A stretch of 64,000 bases of DNA from Endozoicomonas sp. 8E (GTDB lineage: Bacteria; Pseudomonadota; Gammaproteobacteria; Pseudomonadales; Endozoicomonadaceae). Under the pieces are notes generated by a model. It ran no database searches. It was not told where the DNA came from and worked only from the letters and a program-made list of their open reading frames with translations. Position 1 is the first letter of the stretch, and each line of letters starts with the position of its first letter. Where the stretch lies: contig NZ_CP120717.1 in assembly GCF_032883915.1 (NCBI RefSeq), positions 1,991,697 to 2,055,696 of the forward strand. The letters run 5' to 3'. Made by a program: the position numbers and the translations under genes. Below, piece by piece: positions 56,728-64,000 of this stretch.

Positions 56728-57309
56728 ATGAAAAGTAATGTTAAATGGTTACTGCCTCTGATTGCCGTGTTTCTTATGTCAGCCTGCGCGAGTCACGTCA
56801 GACCTTTTCAGTACTACACTCTGAAGCCGGTAGTCGAAAGGGAGTCCGGCCACAGTACCGTGTCGTCAATCGGAGTGGCTCCGGCCAGGATCCCGGGCTG
56901 GATGGATCGATCTGGTCTGATTATAAACGACGGGGGATACAAACTTATCCGCTTCGATAATAAGCGTTGGGGTGAACCTCTACAGGATGCCATAACACGT
57001 ACCCTGACCTTGAATCTGATGGCATTGTTTCCTCATTCTGATATTCAGGCTGGACCTTGGTTGAGGAGTCAGGCACCTGATATTGCAGTGTCAGTTAACA
57101 TTAATAATCTGGCCTGGTCTGGCAATAATATGGAGCTGGATGCCAGTTTTACCCTCCTTAAAAAACAGGCAAGCGTTGAATTTCGCACCGTCAGGTTAAC
57201 CAGAAATCTCCCAAAAGGAAGCACTCCTGAGCAATGGGTTGAAAGCTTCAGCTATTTACTGGCTGATCTGAGTCAGCGAATAGAGAAGGGTATTGTTGCA
57301 CAGCAGTGA
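56728..57309 (+). CDS. ABC-type transport auxiliary lipoprotein (PqiC-like)
   Basis: 193 residues, ATG at 56728, five bases after the MCE gene stop, with GGGGAG upstream. Lipoprotein signal with lipobox LMSAC. The mature part (PFQYYTLKP, SIGVAPARIPGWMDRSGLI, RWGEPLQDAITRTLTLNL) fits the DUF330/PqiC family of outer-membrane lipoproteins that link MCE systems to the outer membrane. In this operon it takes the place of MlaC, for which no gene is seen. Confidence 0.85.
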   Translation: MKSNVKWLLPLIAVFLMSACASHVRPFQYYTLKPVVERESGHSTVSSIGVAPARIPGWMDRSGLIINDGGYKLIRFDNKRWGEPLQDAITRTLTLNLMALFPHSDIQAGPWLRSQAPDIAVSVNINNLAWSGNNMELDASFTLLKKQASVEFRTVRLTRNLPKGSTPEQWVESFSYLLADLSQRIEKGIVAQQ

Positions 57310-57521
57310 AGAGTTGTTGATTTGTTATCATTGGTGGCTTTTTTCCTTCCAGCGATTTCTTTTTGTAGTCGGACAGTTTGGCAGCAGTCTAACGCCCAGA
57401 AAAGCAGGTCGATAAAGCAAGGGTAAGTTGCAAAGAGGCCACTTTTGGTGTTTTATGGAGACCGGATTGAGACAGCTTGTACTTTGTGTGAAATTGACTT
57501 GTATAAACGACTGTAATGCTT
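57310..57521. other. Intergenic, no gene seen
   Basis: About 210 bp between the convergent lipoprotein and RING genes. No strong hairpin with a T-run was found; a TTTTTTCC stretch near 57342 is the only terminator-like hint. Confidence 0.4.
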
Positions 57522-57998
57522 TCACAAATCGTCATCATCGTCATCATCGTCAACAAGATGTAAATTAATGATCTTCAATCTTAAGCGTTCAATTTCTTCT
57601 TCCAATCTCATATCAATTTCTTGTTTTAAGATTACAGATAAAACCTCATCTACTCTTGATCTAACAGAGTAAAGTTCAGAAAAAGAGCAAAGGTGGGGTG
57701 TGATTTCAATTTTAATGTAAGGAACTTTTCTGCATAAGTCATGACTTTTTAAAATATGTAAATCATGGTGATAGATTAGTTCCTTTCTGCATACTGGGCA
57801 TGTCTCTTTTTTTTCTCTTTTATTCCAACGTAAAATACAATAATCATGAAATTCATGCTGACAGCATAAAGACATACTTTTATCCTCATCGTGCAATATT
57901 TCAAGACAAATAGGGCAAATTGATTGAGCAGATACCTCATTTGGGATAAAAAAAATAATTAGAAGAATTAAAAAATGTCTGATTATATTAATTTTCAT
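57522..57998 (-). CDS. Exported RING-H2 finger protein (predicted ubiquitin E3 ligase)
   Basis: 158 residues; ATG at 57998. An N-terminal signal peptide (FLILLIIFFIPNEVSA) precedes a complete C3H2C3 RING: Cys28, Cys31, Cys46, His48, His51, Cys54, Cys67 and Cys70. The pattern CPIC...HEFHDYCILRW...CPVCRKEL has the residues that touch E2 enzymes in eukaryotic RING-H2 proteins (Ile30, Trp58, Pro68). The C-terminal part is helical and charged, ending in eight aspartates. A RING in an exported bacterial protein points to action on a host. No second RING or membrane domain. AT-rich relative to the neighbouring Mla genes, suggesting transfer. It stands opposite to the lipoprotein gene. Confidence 0.88.
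   Translation of the reverse strand: MKINIIRHFLILLIIFFIPNEVSAQSICPICLEILHDEDKSMSLCCQHEFHDYCILRWNKREKKETCPVCRKELIYHHDLHILKSHDLCRKVPYIKIEITPHLCSFSELYSVRSRVDEVLSVILKQEIDMRLEEEIERLRLKIINLHLVDDDDDDDDL
57525..57551 (-). repeat. Trinucleotide repeat coding poly-aspartate
   Basis: GAC-GAT-GAT units repeat to give eight Asp codons at the end of the RING gene. The 9-bp period could vary in length without shifting the frame. Confidence 0.75.
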
Positions 57999-58090
57999 AT
58001 TATTAAGCCCGTGATAGATTTGCTTTCTGAAGTGTGGCCGATGCTTTAGTCATGAAGGATATTAAACGACCCGGAAATATCCAGAAGGCC

Positions 58091-58138
58091 GACCAATTTG
58101 CTGCGCATGGATGTAGGAGCCAGAGCAACGCGAGTGCA
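58091..58138 (+). repeat. Decayed fragment of a long-form palindromic element
   Basis: GACCAATTTGCTGC followed by GCATGGATGTAGGAGCCAGAGCAACGC resembles the interior of A/B long forms with several changes. No CTAG ends remain. Confidence 0.5.
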
Positions 58139-58141
58139 GAG

Positions 58142-59224
58142 TTAAGATTTGTATTGAGTTTTAAACAGTCCGGATGACCCCGATTCAGAACGATAACCGA
58201 TATTCACTTCAAACTCTCTCAGGCGTTTAATAATGGATAACAACTCAGTGACGTTTGCCCAGTTTTCAGTAAAGTAGGAAAGGCTGTCTGAAACACTGCT
58301 AAATGCGTGGGACACTCTGTTTAAAGTCCCCATCAGGATGATGCCGTAAATAACACCCGGACCAATGACCATCAGGTCGGCAATGGACACAAACTGAAAA
58401 AAGAAGTTCTGCCAGAGTGAAAAGTAGGAGTGGTTGAGAAACAGTCGAAAATAGTTCAAACGCAGTCCTGTAAACAGCTCCAGCAGCGTTGGAGTGTTGG
58501 CGTAGGTTTTATCGTCTTCAGCATAAACCAGCTGTTTTCTGAAGCGGGCTTCGACTTTCTGGTTGTTGTATTCAAGGTCAGGCAGGCGAATGCCCACAGC
58601 GTAGGAGATGATGACGGCGCTGAAAGACAACAGGCAGGAAAACCAGAGCAGGGAACCAGGTATCTGACTCATGATTTCCATGCCTTTCAGGGATAGCGGA
58701 ATTTTATCATAGCTCTCCGTAAAAGCCGGGCTGTTGAGCCAGTCCGCCAGCTTGCCACAAATTTCCTCACTGAGCGTCCAGAGAATGGGGATAAAAGCGA
58801 TCAATGTCAGAATGGAGCGAAACAGTCCAAGGGCCAGCAGTTCGGTGACTCTGGCAAAACGCTGAGGATCTTCCTGTAAGCGTTGGGAGGCGCCTTCAAC
58901 ATCGCTATCTACTTTTTGCCAGAAGGGTAGGTAAGCCAGGGTCATGGCCTGCCGCCAGCGGAAGCAAAAGTGCTGTGAAAGGAAGCTTGAAAGGGTTCTC
59001 AGTAAAATATAGGGAAAAACTATGGCGCAGAATAAAAGAATCAGTTCCCAGAAACGGTCAATGGTTTCAGGTTTGGCCAGCTGCATCATATTCCACATCT
59101 CGCCATACCATTCATTCATTCTGACCATCATGCTGACTTCAATAAATATAGAGGTCAGCAGGGCGGCAAGCCCTCCCCAGGCCCACATAGCCCAGTGTTT
59201 TGACAAGAAAAAGCACTTCAGCAT
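58142..59224 (-). CDS. SbmA/BacA-family peptide transporter
   Basis: 360 residues, several membrane helices. It matches SbmA/BacA in VMMVRMNEWYGEMWNM-like text at the N-terminus, FLSQHFCFRWRQAMTLAYLPFW, GASQRLQEDPQRFARVTELL, LPDLEYNNQKVEARFRKQLVYAEDD and LRLNYFRLFLNHSYFSLW, and ends in ELLSIIKRLREFE. The E. coli protein (406) has about 45 more residues at its N-terminus. The family imports antimicrobial peptides using the proton gradient; BacA is needed by rhizobia to survive host peptides. The ATG at 59224 opens directly into a membrane helix. It is transcribed toward the RING gene. Confidence 0.85.
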   Translation of the reverse strand: MLKCFFLSKHWAMWAWGGLAALLTSIFIEVSMMVRMNEWYGEMWNMMQLAKPETIDRFWELILLFCAIVFPYILLRTLSSFLSQHFCFRWRQAMTLAYLPFWQKVDSDVEGASQRLQEDPQRFARVTELLALGLFRSILTLIAFIPILWTLSEEICGKLADWLNSPAFTESYDKIPLSLKGMEIMSQIPGSLLWFSCLLSFSAVIISYAVGIRLPDLEYNNQKVEARFRKQLVYAEDDKTYANTPTLLELFTGLRLNYFRLFLNHSYFSLWQNFFFQFVSIADLMVIGPGVIYGIILMGTLNRVSHAFSSVSDSLSYFTENWANVTELLSIIKRLREFEVNIGYRSESGSSGLFKTQYKS

Positions 59225-59326
59225 CCCTGCACTCCTCTACTGCATTGTGTATATAACTTTTGACAGTCGAGGATTCGGAAGGTTCATTATTTAGTGCAGC
59301 AGCCGCTATCAGTCTGTTTACAAAAG

Positions 59327-61318
59327 CTATAAATCTTCATGAGGTACACCAGCGTCAGGGGATGGCTTTTCATAGGGTTTAAAACCTTTCAAAAACCTGT
59401 TGCTCTCCGCCTTTTTCCTGAGTTCTTCAGCCATCTCCTGCTCAAGCAAACTGCCAATGGCAAGCAGCAGATATTCGCTATCAATTGCTCCCATTAACTG
59501 AAGGCCAAAAGGCAGGTTTTCATGATTAAAGCCGCAGGGAATGGTCACCCTGGGACTTCCTGTCATGTTGGCCAGTGAAGTATTAAATGCCAGAAGGTAA
59601 GCAATGGCTAAATTCAACTCGCCAGCGGTATTTGGTAGCCAGTGGGTCAATTTGGCCGTAGCAGGTGTTAAGGTCGTTGGCATTGCAATAACATCAACCT
59701 TTGAGAATATATTTTTTTCAAAGTGATCTGCCAGCATTTTCTGGTTCTGTCTGGCTCGCTCGGCTTGCTCATTAGACAGAGCTTTGCCCATTAACAGGGC
59801 CATTTCAGTTTCATAAGGTATGCCTTTGCCCAAAAACTTGAGATTCCCCTCCGCTGCCCAGCTCCCAAACAGGATTATATGGGTTGCCCAGAGCCGTTTT
59901 CTGAAATTCTCAGAAGTAAATTGCATTTTGACGAATATATTGTCTTTGCGATTTTGCAGTTTTTTAAGTCGGGTTCCTAATCGGTCAAGACATTCAAATG
60001 TTTTCTCTGAAACTTCTTTGTCTGCATGTTCAAGCCAATCAGGATCAAGGCCTATTTTTAGAGTCTTCAAAGCCTCAGCTACTTGAAGGGTGGGATGACG
60101 TCCGCTTGAAACCTGATAGCCAAGAGCAATATCTTTAAAACGGTTACCAATGAGTCCAATAGCCACCATGTCTAACTCAGAGTTGATATAATTTTTGGTG
60201 GACAGCTTGTCAGACGTAGGTTTGAGACCGGGTAAACCATTCAATGAGGCTGGAATAGAGACAGATCCACCACCATCAGTCCCTACAGTTAAAGGTGACA
60301 GGCCAAGGGCAACCATCAGGGCACTGCCACTGGATGATCCACCCGCGACATGGGAAGAACTGAATCGATTAGAGATCCCGGGAAAGTGAGGGTTTTCTCC
60401 CGTTGCTCCAAGCCCGAAAAGGTGTTGATTGGTTAGCCCCAGGATAATAACACCCTCACGCTTTAACAATCGTACCACTTCAGATTCAGTCTCTTCAGTG
60501 ATAATGGGAAAAAGCGATTGGTCAGCTATTTTTTTACGATTAACGCCAGCGGTCGCGAAATAGCCTGCAACATTGACTTCTGATTTTACGGCAATAGGAA
60601 TACCTTCCAACTCGCTGATAATCCGTTGCTTTTTACACGCTTCAATAACCCCGCTGTACGCTGAAATACACTTTAGCCATCGCTGATCGGAGGCCCTGGC
60701 CGAACGCATGGCCAGATCTTTGTTTCGCTCAATCAACACATCCTCCATGCTTTCTGGCAGTTTTTTTTCGTACCAGTCATAAATATTTTCAACCAGCCTG
60801 GAAGGGGTTAGTTTTTGTTCTGCAAACAATTGCTGAATGTCATCAATGCCACCGGCATGATCAAAAAGTTCGGATATCCTGGCAGTTGGGTTGCCACGGG
60901 AGCCTCTATCTGAAGAAGGAGCCTCTTCAACAGGCGCCTCTTCAGAAGGCGTCTCTTCAAAAGATGTCCGTTCTGGCTTGTCCGGAATACCTGCATTGAG
61001 AGCTGTCAATTCTGCCTCAGAGAAAAGCACAGGATCTTCAGGGTTTATGCCACTCATGGCCAACTGACTTTTGACGAACTCAATCTGTTGATCAATGCTC
61101 CCATGACCCACTACCCAACTTCGGATAAAGGATAGCTGGAATCCGGAAAGGTTTTGTGAAGAACTTAGCCAGTCTGGGTAATAGTCTCTGGAAATATAAG
61201 GCTTTTGCCGGTAAGGGTTATAAATATCAACAAGAGTAGGGTCAGATAAGTCATAGCCATAACTACCGGTTGCCATCATAAAAAGAGTGATTACAAGAGC
61301 TACACCTGAACGCCGCAT
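59327..61318 (-). CDS. Exported amidase-signature enzyme (copy 1)
   Basis: 663 residues; signal peptide MRRSGVALVITLFMMATGSYG. Residues 20 to about 115 are a shared N-terminal region (YPDWLSSSQNLSG), followed by an acidic proline-rich linker (EETPSEEAPVEEAPSS), then the amidase-signature domain. Its Ser-cisSer-Lys triad is visible: lysine in GIPIAVKSE (near 243), cis-serine in GGSSSGSA (near 326) and nucleophile in VGTDGGGSVSIPAS (near 350). The end is PCGFNHENLPFGLQLMG, also typical. Such enzymes hydrolyse amides, from amino acid amides to fatty acid amides. Export and the long N-terminal extension are unusual. Tandem with a second copy. Confidence 0.88.
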   Translation of the reverse strand: MRRSGVALVITLFMMATGSYGYDLSDPTLVDIYNPYRQKPYISRDYYPDWLSSSQNLSGFQLSFIRSWVVGHGSIDQQIEFVKSQLAMSGINPEDPVLFSEAELTALNAGIPDKPERTSFEETPSEEAPVEEAPSSDRGSRGNPTARISELFDHAGGIDDIQQLFAEQKLTPSRLVENIYDWYEKKLPESMEDVLIERNKDLAMRSARASDQRWLKCISAYSGVIEACKKQRIISELEGIPIAVKSEVNVAGYFATAGVNRKKIADQSLFPIITEETESEVVRLLKREGVIILGLTNQHLFGLGATGENPHFPGISNRFSSSHVAGGSSSGSALMVALGLSPLTVGTDGGGSVSIPASLNGLPGLKPTSDKLSTKNYINSELDMVAIGLIGNRFKDIALGYQVSSGRHPTLQVAEALKTLKIGLDPDWLEHADKEVSEKTFECLDRLGTRLKKLQNRKDNIFVKMQFTSENFRKRLWATHIILFGSWAAEGNLKFLGKGIPYETEMALLMGKALSNEQAERARQNQKMLADHFEKNIFSKVDVIAMPTTLTPATAKLTHWLPNTAGELNLAIAYLLAFNTSLANMTGSPRVTIPCGFNHENLPFGLQLMGAIDSEYLLLAIGSLLEQEMAEELRKKAESNRFLKGFKPYEKPSPDAGVPHEDL

Positions 61319-61420
61319 TACAGTTCCTCAATAGACTATCATTGACAATTTTTTCAACAGGAGCCCAGTATAGAACACCTGGAGTCTGAGCCAATTTAGC
61401 ATTTTCGCCGTATGCCCTCG

Positions 61421-61450
61421 CCCAAACGAGGGTGTCGCAAAACTCTTGGC
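61421..61450. repeat. Extragenic repeat, copy of the 53,300 type
   Basis: CGAGGGTGTCGCAAAACTCT recurs from the cluster at 53285-53605. It lies between the two amidase genes. Confidence 0.6.
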
Positions 61451-61533
61451 TTGACGCCAGCGGAAGCAGTCGTGCTGCGAAAGGAATTTTGACCATCATG
61501 GTGCGGCAGCCACTTTCAGCCTGTTCACAATAG

Positions 61534-63546
61534 CTACAAATCTCCTTTCCTGACTTTATAAGGCACACTGCCACCATCATCAGGGGATGGTTTTTGATAG
61601 GGTTTAAAGCCTTTCAAAAACGTGTTGCTATCCGCCTGTTTTCTGAGTTCTCCATCCATCTCCTGCTCAAGCAAATGGCCAAGTGCAAGCAACAGGTATT
61701 CACTATCAATAGCACCCATTAGCTGGAGACCAAAAGGCAGATTTTCATGATTAAAGCCGCAGGGAATCGTTACCCTTGGGCTGCCTGTCAGGTTGGCCAG
61801 CGAAGTATTGAATGCCAGAAGATACGCAGTGGCAAAATTCAACTCGCCGTCTGTATTTGTTAGCCAGTGTTTCAATTTGGCTTTAGCAGGCGTTAAGGTC
61901 GTAGGCATTGCGATAACATCAACCTTTGAAAATATATTTTTTTCAAAATGAACGGCCAAGTCTCTCTGGTTTTGTTTAGCTCGCTGGACGTGTTCATAAG
62001 ACAGAGCCTTGCCCATCAACAGAGCAACTTGAGTTTCATACGGTATTAAGCCTGAGTCCATAAATTTGAATTTTCTCTCCGCTACCCCGTGCCCAAACAG
62101 GATCATATGTGTCGCCCAGAGCCGTTTTCTGAAGTTTTCAGGCATAAATTGCATTCTGACGAAGAGGCTGTCTTTGCGACTTTGGCGTTTTTTAAGTCTG
62201 GTTGCCAGTCGGTCAAGACATTCAAATGTCTTCTCTGAAACTTCTTTATCTGCATGTTCAAGCCACTCAGGATCAAGACCTATTTTGAGGGTCTTCAAAA
62301 CCTCAGCCACCTGAAGGGTGGGATGACGTCCGCTTGAAACCTGATAACCGAGGGCAATATCTTTAAAACGTTCACCAATAAGTCCAATAGCCGTCAGACC
62401 CGGCGCTGCGATGTCATAATTTTTGGTGGACAGTTTGTCTGTGGTGGGTTTAAGACCAGGTAAACCATTTAATGAGGCAGGAATGGCTACAGACCCTCCA
62501 CTATCAGTACCTACTGTTAGCGGTGACAGGCCAAGGGCAACCATCAGGGCACTGCCACTTGATGATCCACCCGGGATATGAGAAGGACTGAATCGATTAG
62601 AGATCTTGGGGTATTGAGGATTTTCTCCCGTTGTCCCAAGCCCAAAAATATGTTGATGGGTTAACCCCAGAATAATAATACCCTCACTCCTTAACAATCT
62701 GACCACTTCAGATTCACTATCTTGATACACCTTGTTAAATGGCGAATGATAGACCATTTCTCTGCGATAAACGCCTGCGGTTGGGTAATACCTTGCAACA
62801 TTAACTTCTGATTTTACGGCAATTGGAATGCCTTCCAGCTCACCGATAATCCGCTGTTTTTTACACTCTTCAATAACCCCCCGGTATTCTGAGATACACT
62901 TTAGCCATCGCCGATCTGAGAATTCAGCTTCTTGCATTGCCAGATCTTTGTCTTGCTCAATCAGCACATCCTTCATGCTTTCTGGCAGCTTTTTTTCGTA
63001 CCAGAGAAAAATATCTTCAACCAACCTGGATGGGGTTAGTTTTTGTTCTGCAAACAATTGTTGAATGTTATCAATGCAACCGGCACGATCAAAAAGTTCG
63101 GATATCCTGACAGTTGGACTGTCGCGAGAGCCACTGTCTGAAGAAGGAGCCTCTCCAGAAGAAGCCTCTTCAGCAGGAGCCTCTTCAAAAGGTTGCCGTT
63201 CAGGCCTGCCCGAAATACCTGCATTGAGTGCTGATAATTCTGCCTCAGTGAAAAGCTCAGGATCTTCAGGGTTTATGCCGCTGATGAACAACTGACTTTT
63301 GATGAACTCAATCTGTTCATTGGTACTCCTATGACCCACTAGCCAATGTCGGGTATAGGACAGCCGAAGTCCGGAAAGGCTTTCTGAAGAACTCAGCCAG
63401 TCAGGATAATAGTCCCTGGTGATATAAGGCTTTTGCCCGGTACGATGATCAATCTCAATAAGAACAGGGTCGGATAAGACATAGCCATAACTAACGGCCG
63501 CCACCAGAAGAAGAGTGAATACAAGAGCCACACCTGAACGCTGCAT
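61534..63546 (-). CDS. Exported amidase-signature enzyme (copy 2)
   Basis: 670 residues, paralogue of the previous gene in the same direction. Signal peptide MQRSGVALVFTLLLVAAVSYG. The acidic linker (EEAPAEEASSGEAPSS) differs in length and repeats. Catalytic residues are intact: GIPIAVKSE, GGSSSGSA and VGTDSGGSVAIPAS. The C-terminus has KPYQKPSPDDGGSVP plus a longer end (YKVRKGDL). Differences are concentrated in the linker and in surface loops near the active site, so substrate choice may differ. Confidence 0.88.
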   Translation of the reverse strand: MQRSGVALVFTLLLVAAVSYGYVLSDPVLIEIDHRTGQKPYITRDYYPDWLSSSESLSGLRLSYTRHWLVGHRSTNEQIEFIKSQLFISGINPEDPELFTEAELSALNAGISGRPERQPFEEAPAEEASSGEAPSSDSGSRDSPTVRISELFDRAGCIDNIQQLFAEQKLTPSRLVEDIFLWYEKKLPESMKDVLIEQDKDLAMQEAEFSDRRWLKCISEYRGVIEECKKQRIIGELEGIPIAVKSEVNVARYYPTAGVYRREMVYHSPFNKVYQDSESEVVRLLRSEGIIILGLTHQHIFGLGTTGENPQYPKISNRFSPSHIPGGSSSGSALMVALGLSPLTVGTDSGGSVAIPASLNGLPGLKPTTDKLSTKNYDIAAPGLTAIGLIGERFKDIALGYQVSSGRHPTLQVAEVLKTLKIGLDPEWLEHADKEVSEKTFECLDRLATRLKKRQSRKDSLFVRMQFMPENFRKRLWATHMILFGHGVAERKFKFMDSGLIPYETQVALLMGKALSYEHVQRAKQNQRDLAVHFEKNIFSKVDVIAMPTTLTPAKAKLKHWLTNTDGELNFATAYLLAFNTSLANLTGSPRVTIPCGFNHENLPFGLQLMGAIDSEYLLLALGHLLEQEMDGELRKQADSNTFLKGFKPYQKPSPDDGGSVPYKVRKGDL

Positions 63547-63696
63547 TGTAGTTCCTCAATAGAGTTTCTTTGACAATTTTCTCAGCAGTAGCCCAGTATA
63601 GATTAACGGGAGCCAGAAACGTTTCAGACTCTCTTTGGTGTCGACCTGTACTCATTTTTTAACCCGGATTTTTCTCGCAAGGCTTTGGGTTGACCA

Positions 63697-63727
63697 TAAA
63701 AAAGGCCGGAAGATCTCCGGCCCTTTT
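63697..63727 (-). terminator. Intrinsic terminator downstream of the FKBP gene
   Basis: On the minus strand GGCCGGA and TCCGGCC pair, followed by TTTTTTATGG, 27 bp after the FKBP stop. A clear rho-independent terminator. Confidence 0.85.
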
Positions 63728-63753
63728 GACTGATTGAAAACGATAGTCAGAAA

Positions 63754-64000
63754 TTACTTCTTGTCAGTGTTGTTTTTGTCATTTTTGGTTTTATCATTGT
63801 CGTCAGCGATATCCAGCAGTTCAACTTCGAAAATCAGTGTAGAGGCTGGTGGGATAGACCCCGCAGCCTGATCACCGTACCCCAGTTCAGCTGGAATATA
63901 CAGCTTGTATTTGGAGCCTTTCGGCATCAATTGCAGACCTTCCTGCCAGCCTTTGATCACGCCGTTCAGAGGGAAGGTGGCTGGCTGGCCACGCTCAACA
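63754..64000 (-). CDS. FKBP-type peptidyl-prolyl isomerase, C-terminal part (runs off the right edge)
   Basis: The frame is open to the window end; the visible 81 residues read [20 protein letters not shown], followed by [20 protein letters not shown] and [20 protein letters not shown]. This is the second half of an FKBP domain of the FkpA/Mip type, with the usual GWQEGLQLM helix and active-site residues in PAELGYG and IPP. The tail is rich in Asp, Lys and Asn. The N-terminus lies outside the window, so periplasmic location cannot be checked. Confidence 0.92.
   Translation of the reverse strand, partial: VERGQPATFPLNGVIKGWQEGLQLMPKGSKYKLYIPAELGYGDQAAGSIPPASTLIFEVELLDIADDNDKTKNDKNNTDKK

Overview
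The window reads as chromosome of a Gram-negative gammaproteobacterium with a host-associated lifestyle. The housekeeping genes (purL, dgt, topB, the fadH-type reductase, artPJQM, argR, an Mla-type lipid transporter, an sbmA relative and an FKBP isomerase) have gammaproteobacterial architecture. Between them lie Sec-signal-bearing proteins with eukaryote-like domains, expanded paralogue families, insertion sequences, a group II intron and many short palindromic repeats. An Endozoicomonas-like marine symbiont would fit well, but that name is inference; there is no rRNA here to test it.

Layout. 1-4185: the edge of an MFS transporter, a phytanoyl-CoA-dioxygenase-type gene split by an IS3-family element and preceded by ten copies of a 7-bp repeat, then a 5'-truncated tadA. 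4246-9158: purL flanked by two inverted copies of a small secreted-protein gene. 9254-12498: dgt and a secreted SGNH/GDSL hydrolase, separated by two palindromic elements. 12689-28520: three consecutive, same-strand paralogues of about 1,650-1,700 residues, each with a signal peptide, a zinc-knuckle-like motif and two C-terminal OTU-protease-like domains; each has the same palindrome exactly 57 bp upstream of its start. 28750-34740: a TA-bounded MITE, a broken phage packaging gene, two unassigned genes, and a group II intron with a frameshifted reverse transcriptase sitting inside a palindromic element.

34835-43546: topB, a small periplasmic protein, then three paralogous membrane-anchored kinase-fold proteins with fragments of a further copy and an IS1182-type transposase remnant. 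The leader of the second kinase-like gene carries a MITE that itself contains another inserted element. 43692-45123: an intact IS4-family element. 45221-48014: a fadH-type reductase divergent from a TetR regulator with palindromic operators between them. 48420-53261: an arginine ABC transporter operon (artP, artJ-like, artQ, artM, plus an exported HD-domain gene) divergent from argR. 53752-57309: an MlaE/MlaF/MlaD/lipoprotein operon. 57522-63546: an exported RING-H2 protein, an SbmA/BacA-like transporter and two exported amidase-signature paralogues. The right edge cuts an FKBP gene.

Two themes stand out. First, the window encodes both a canonical RING-H2 (predicted ubiquitin E3) and three giant OTU (predicted deubiquitinase) proteins, all with N-terminal signal peptides: a candidate toolkit for manipulating host ubiquitin. 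Two of the six OTU domains have lost the catalytic cysteine. Second, a family of about 167-bp and 214-bp palindromic elements, bounded by CTAG, has spread through the intergenic spaces. They chain by sharing a CTAG, supply the stop codon of two genes, host the group II intron, and one lies within another mobile repeat.
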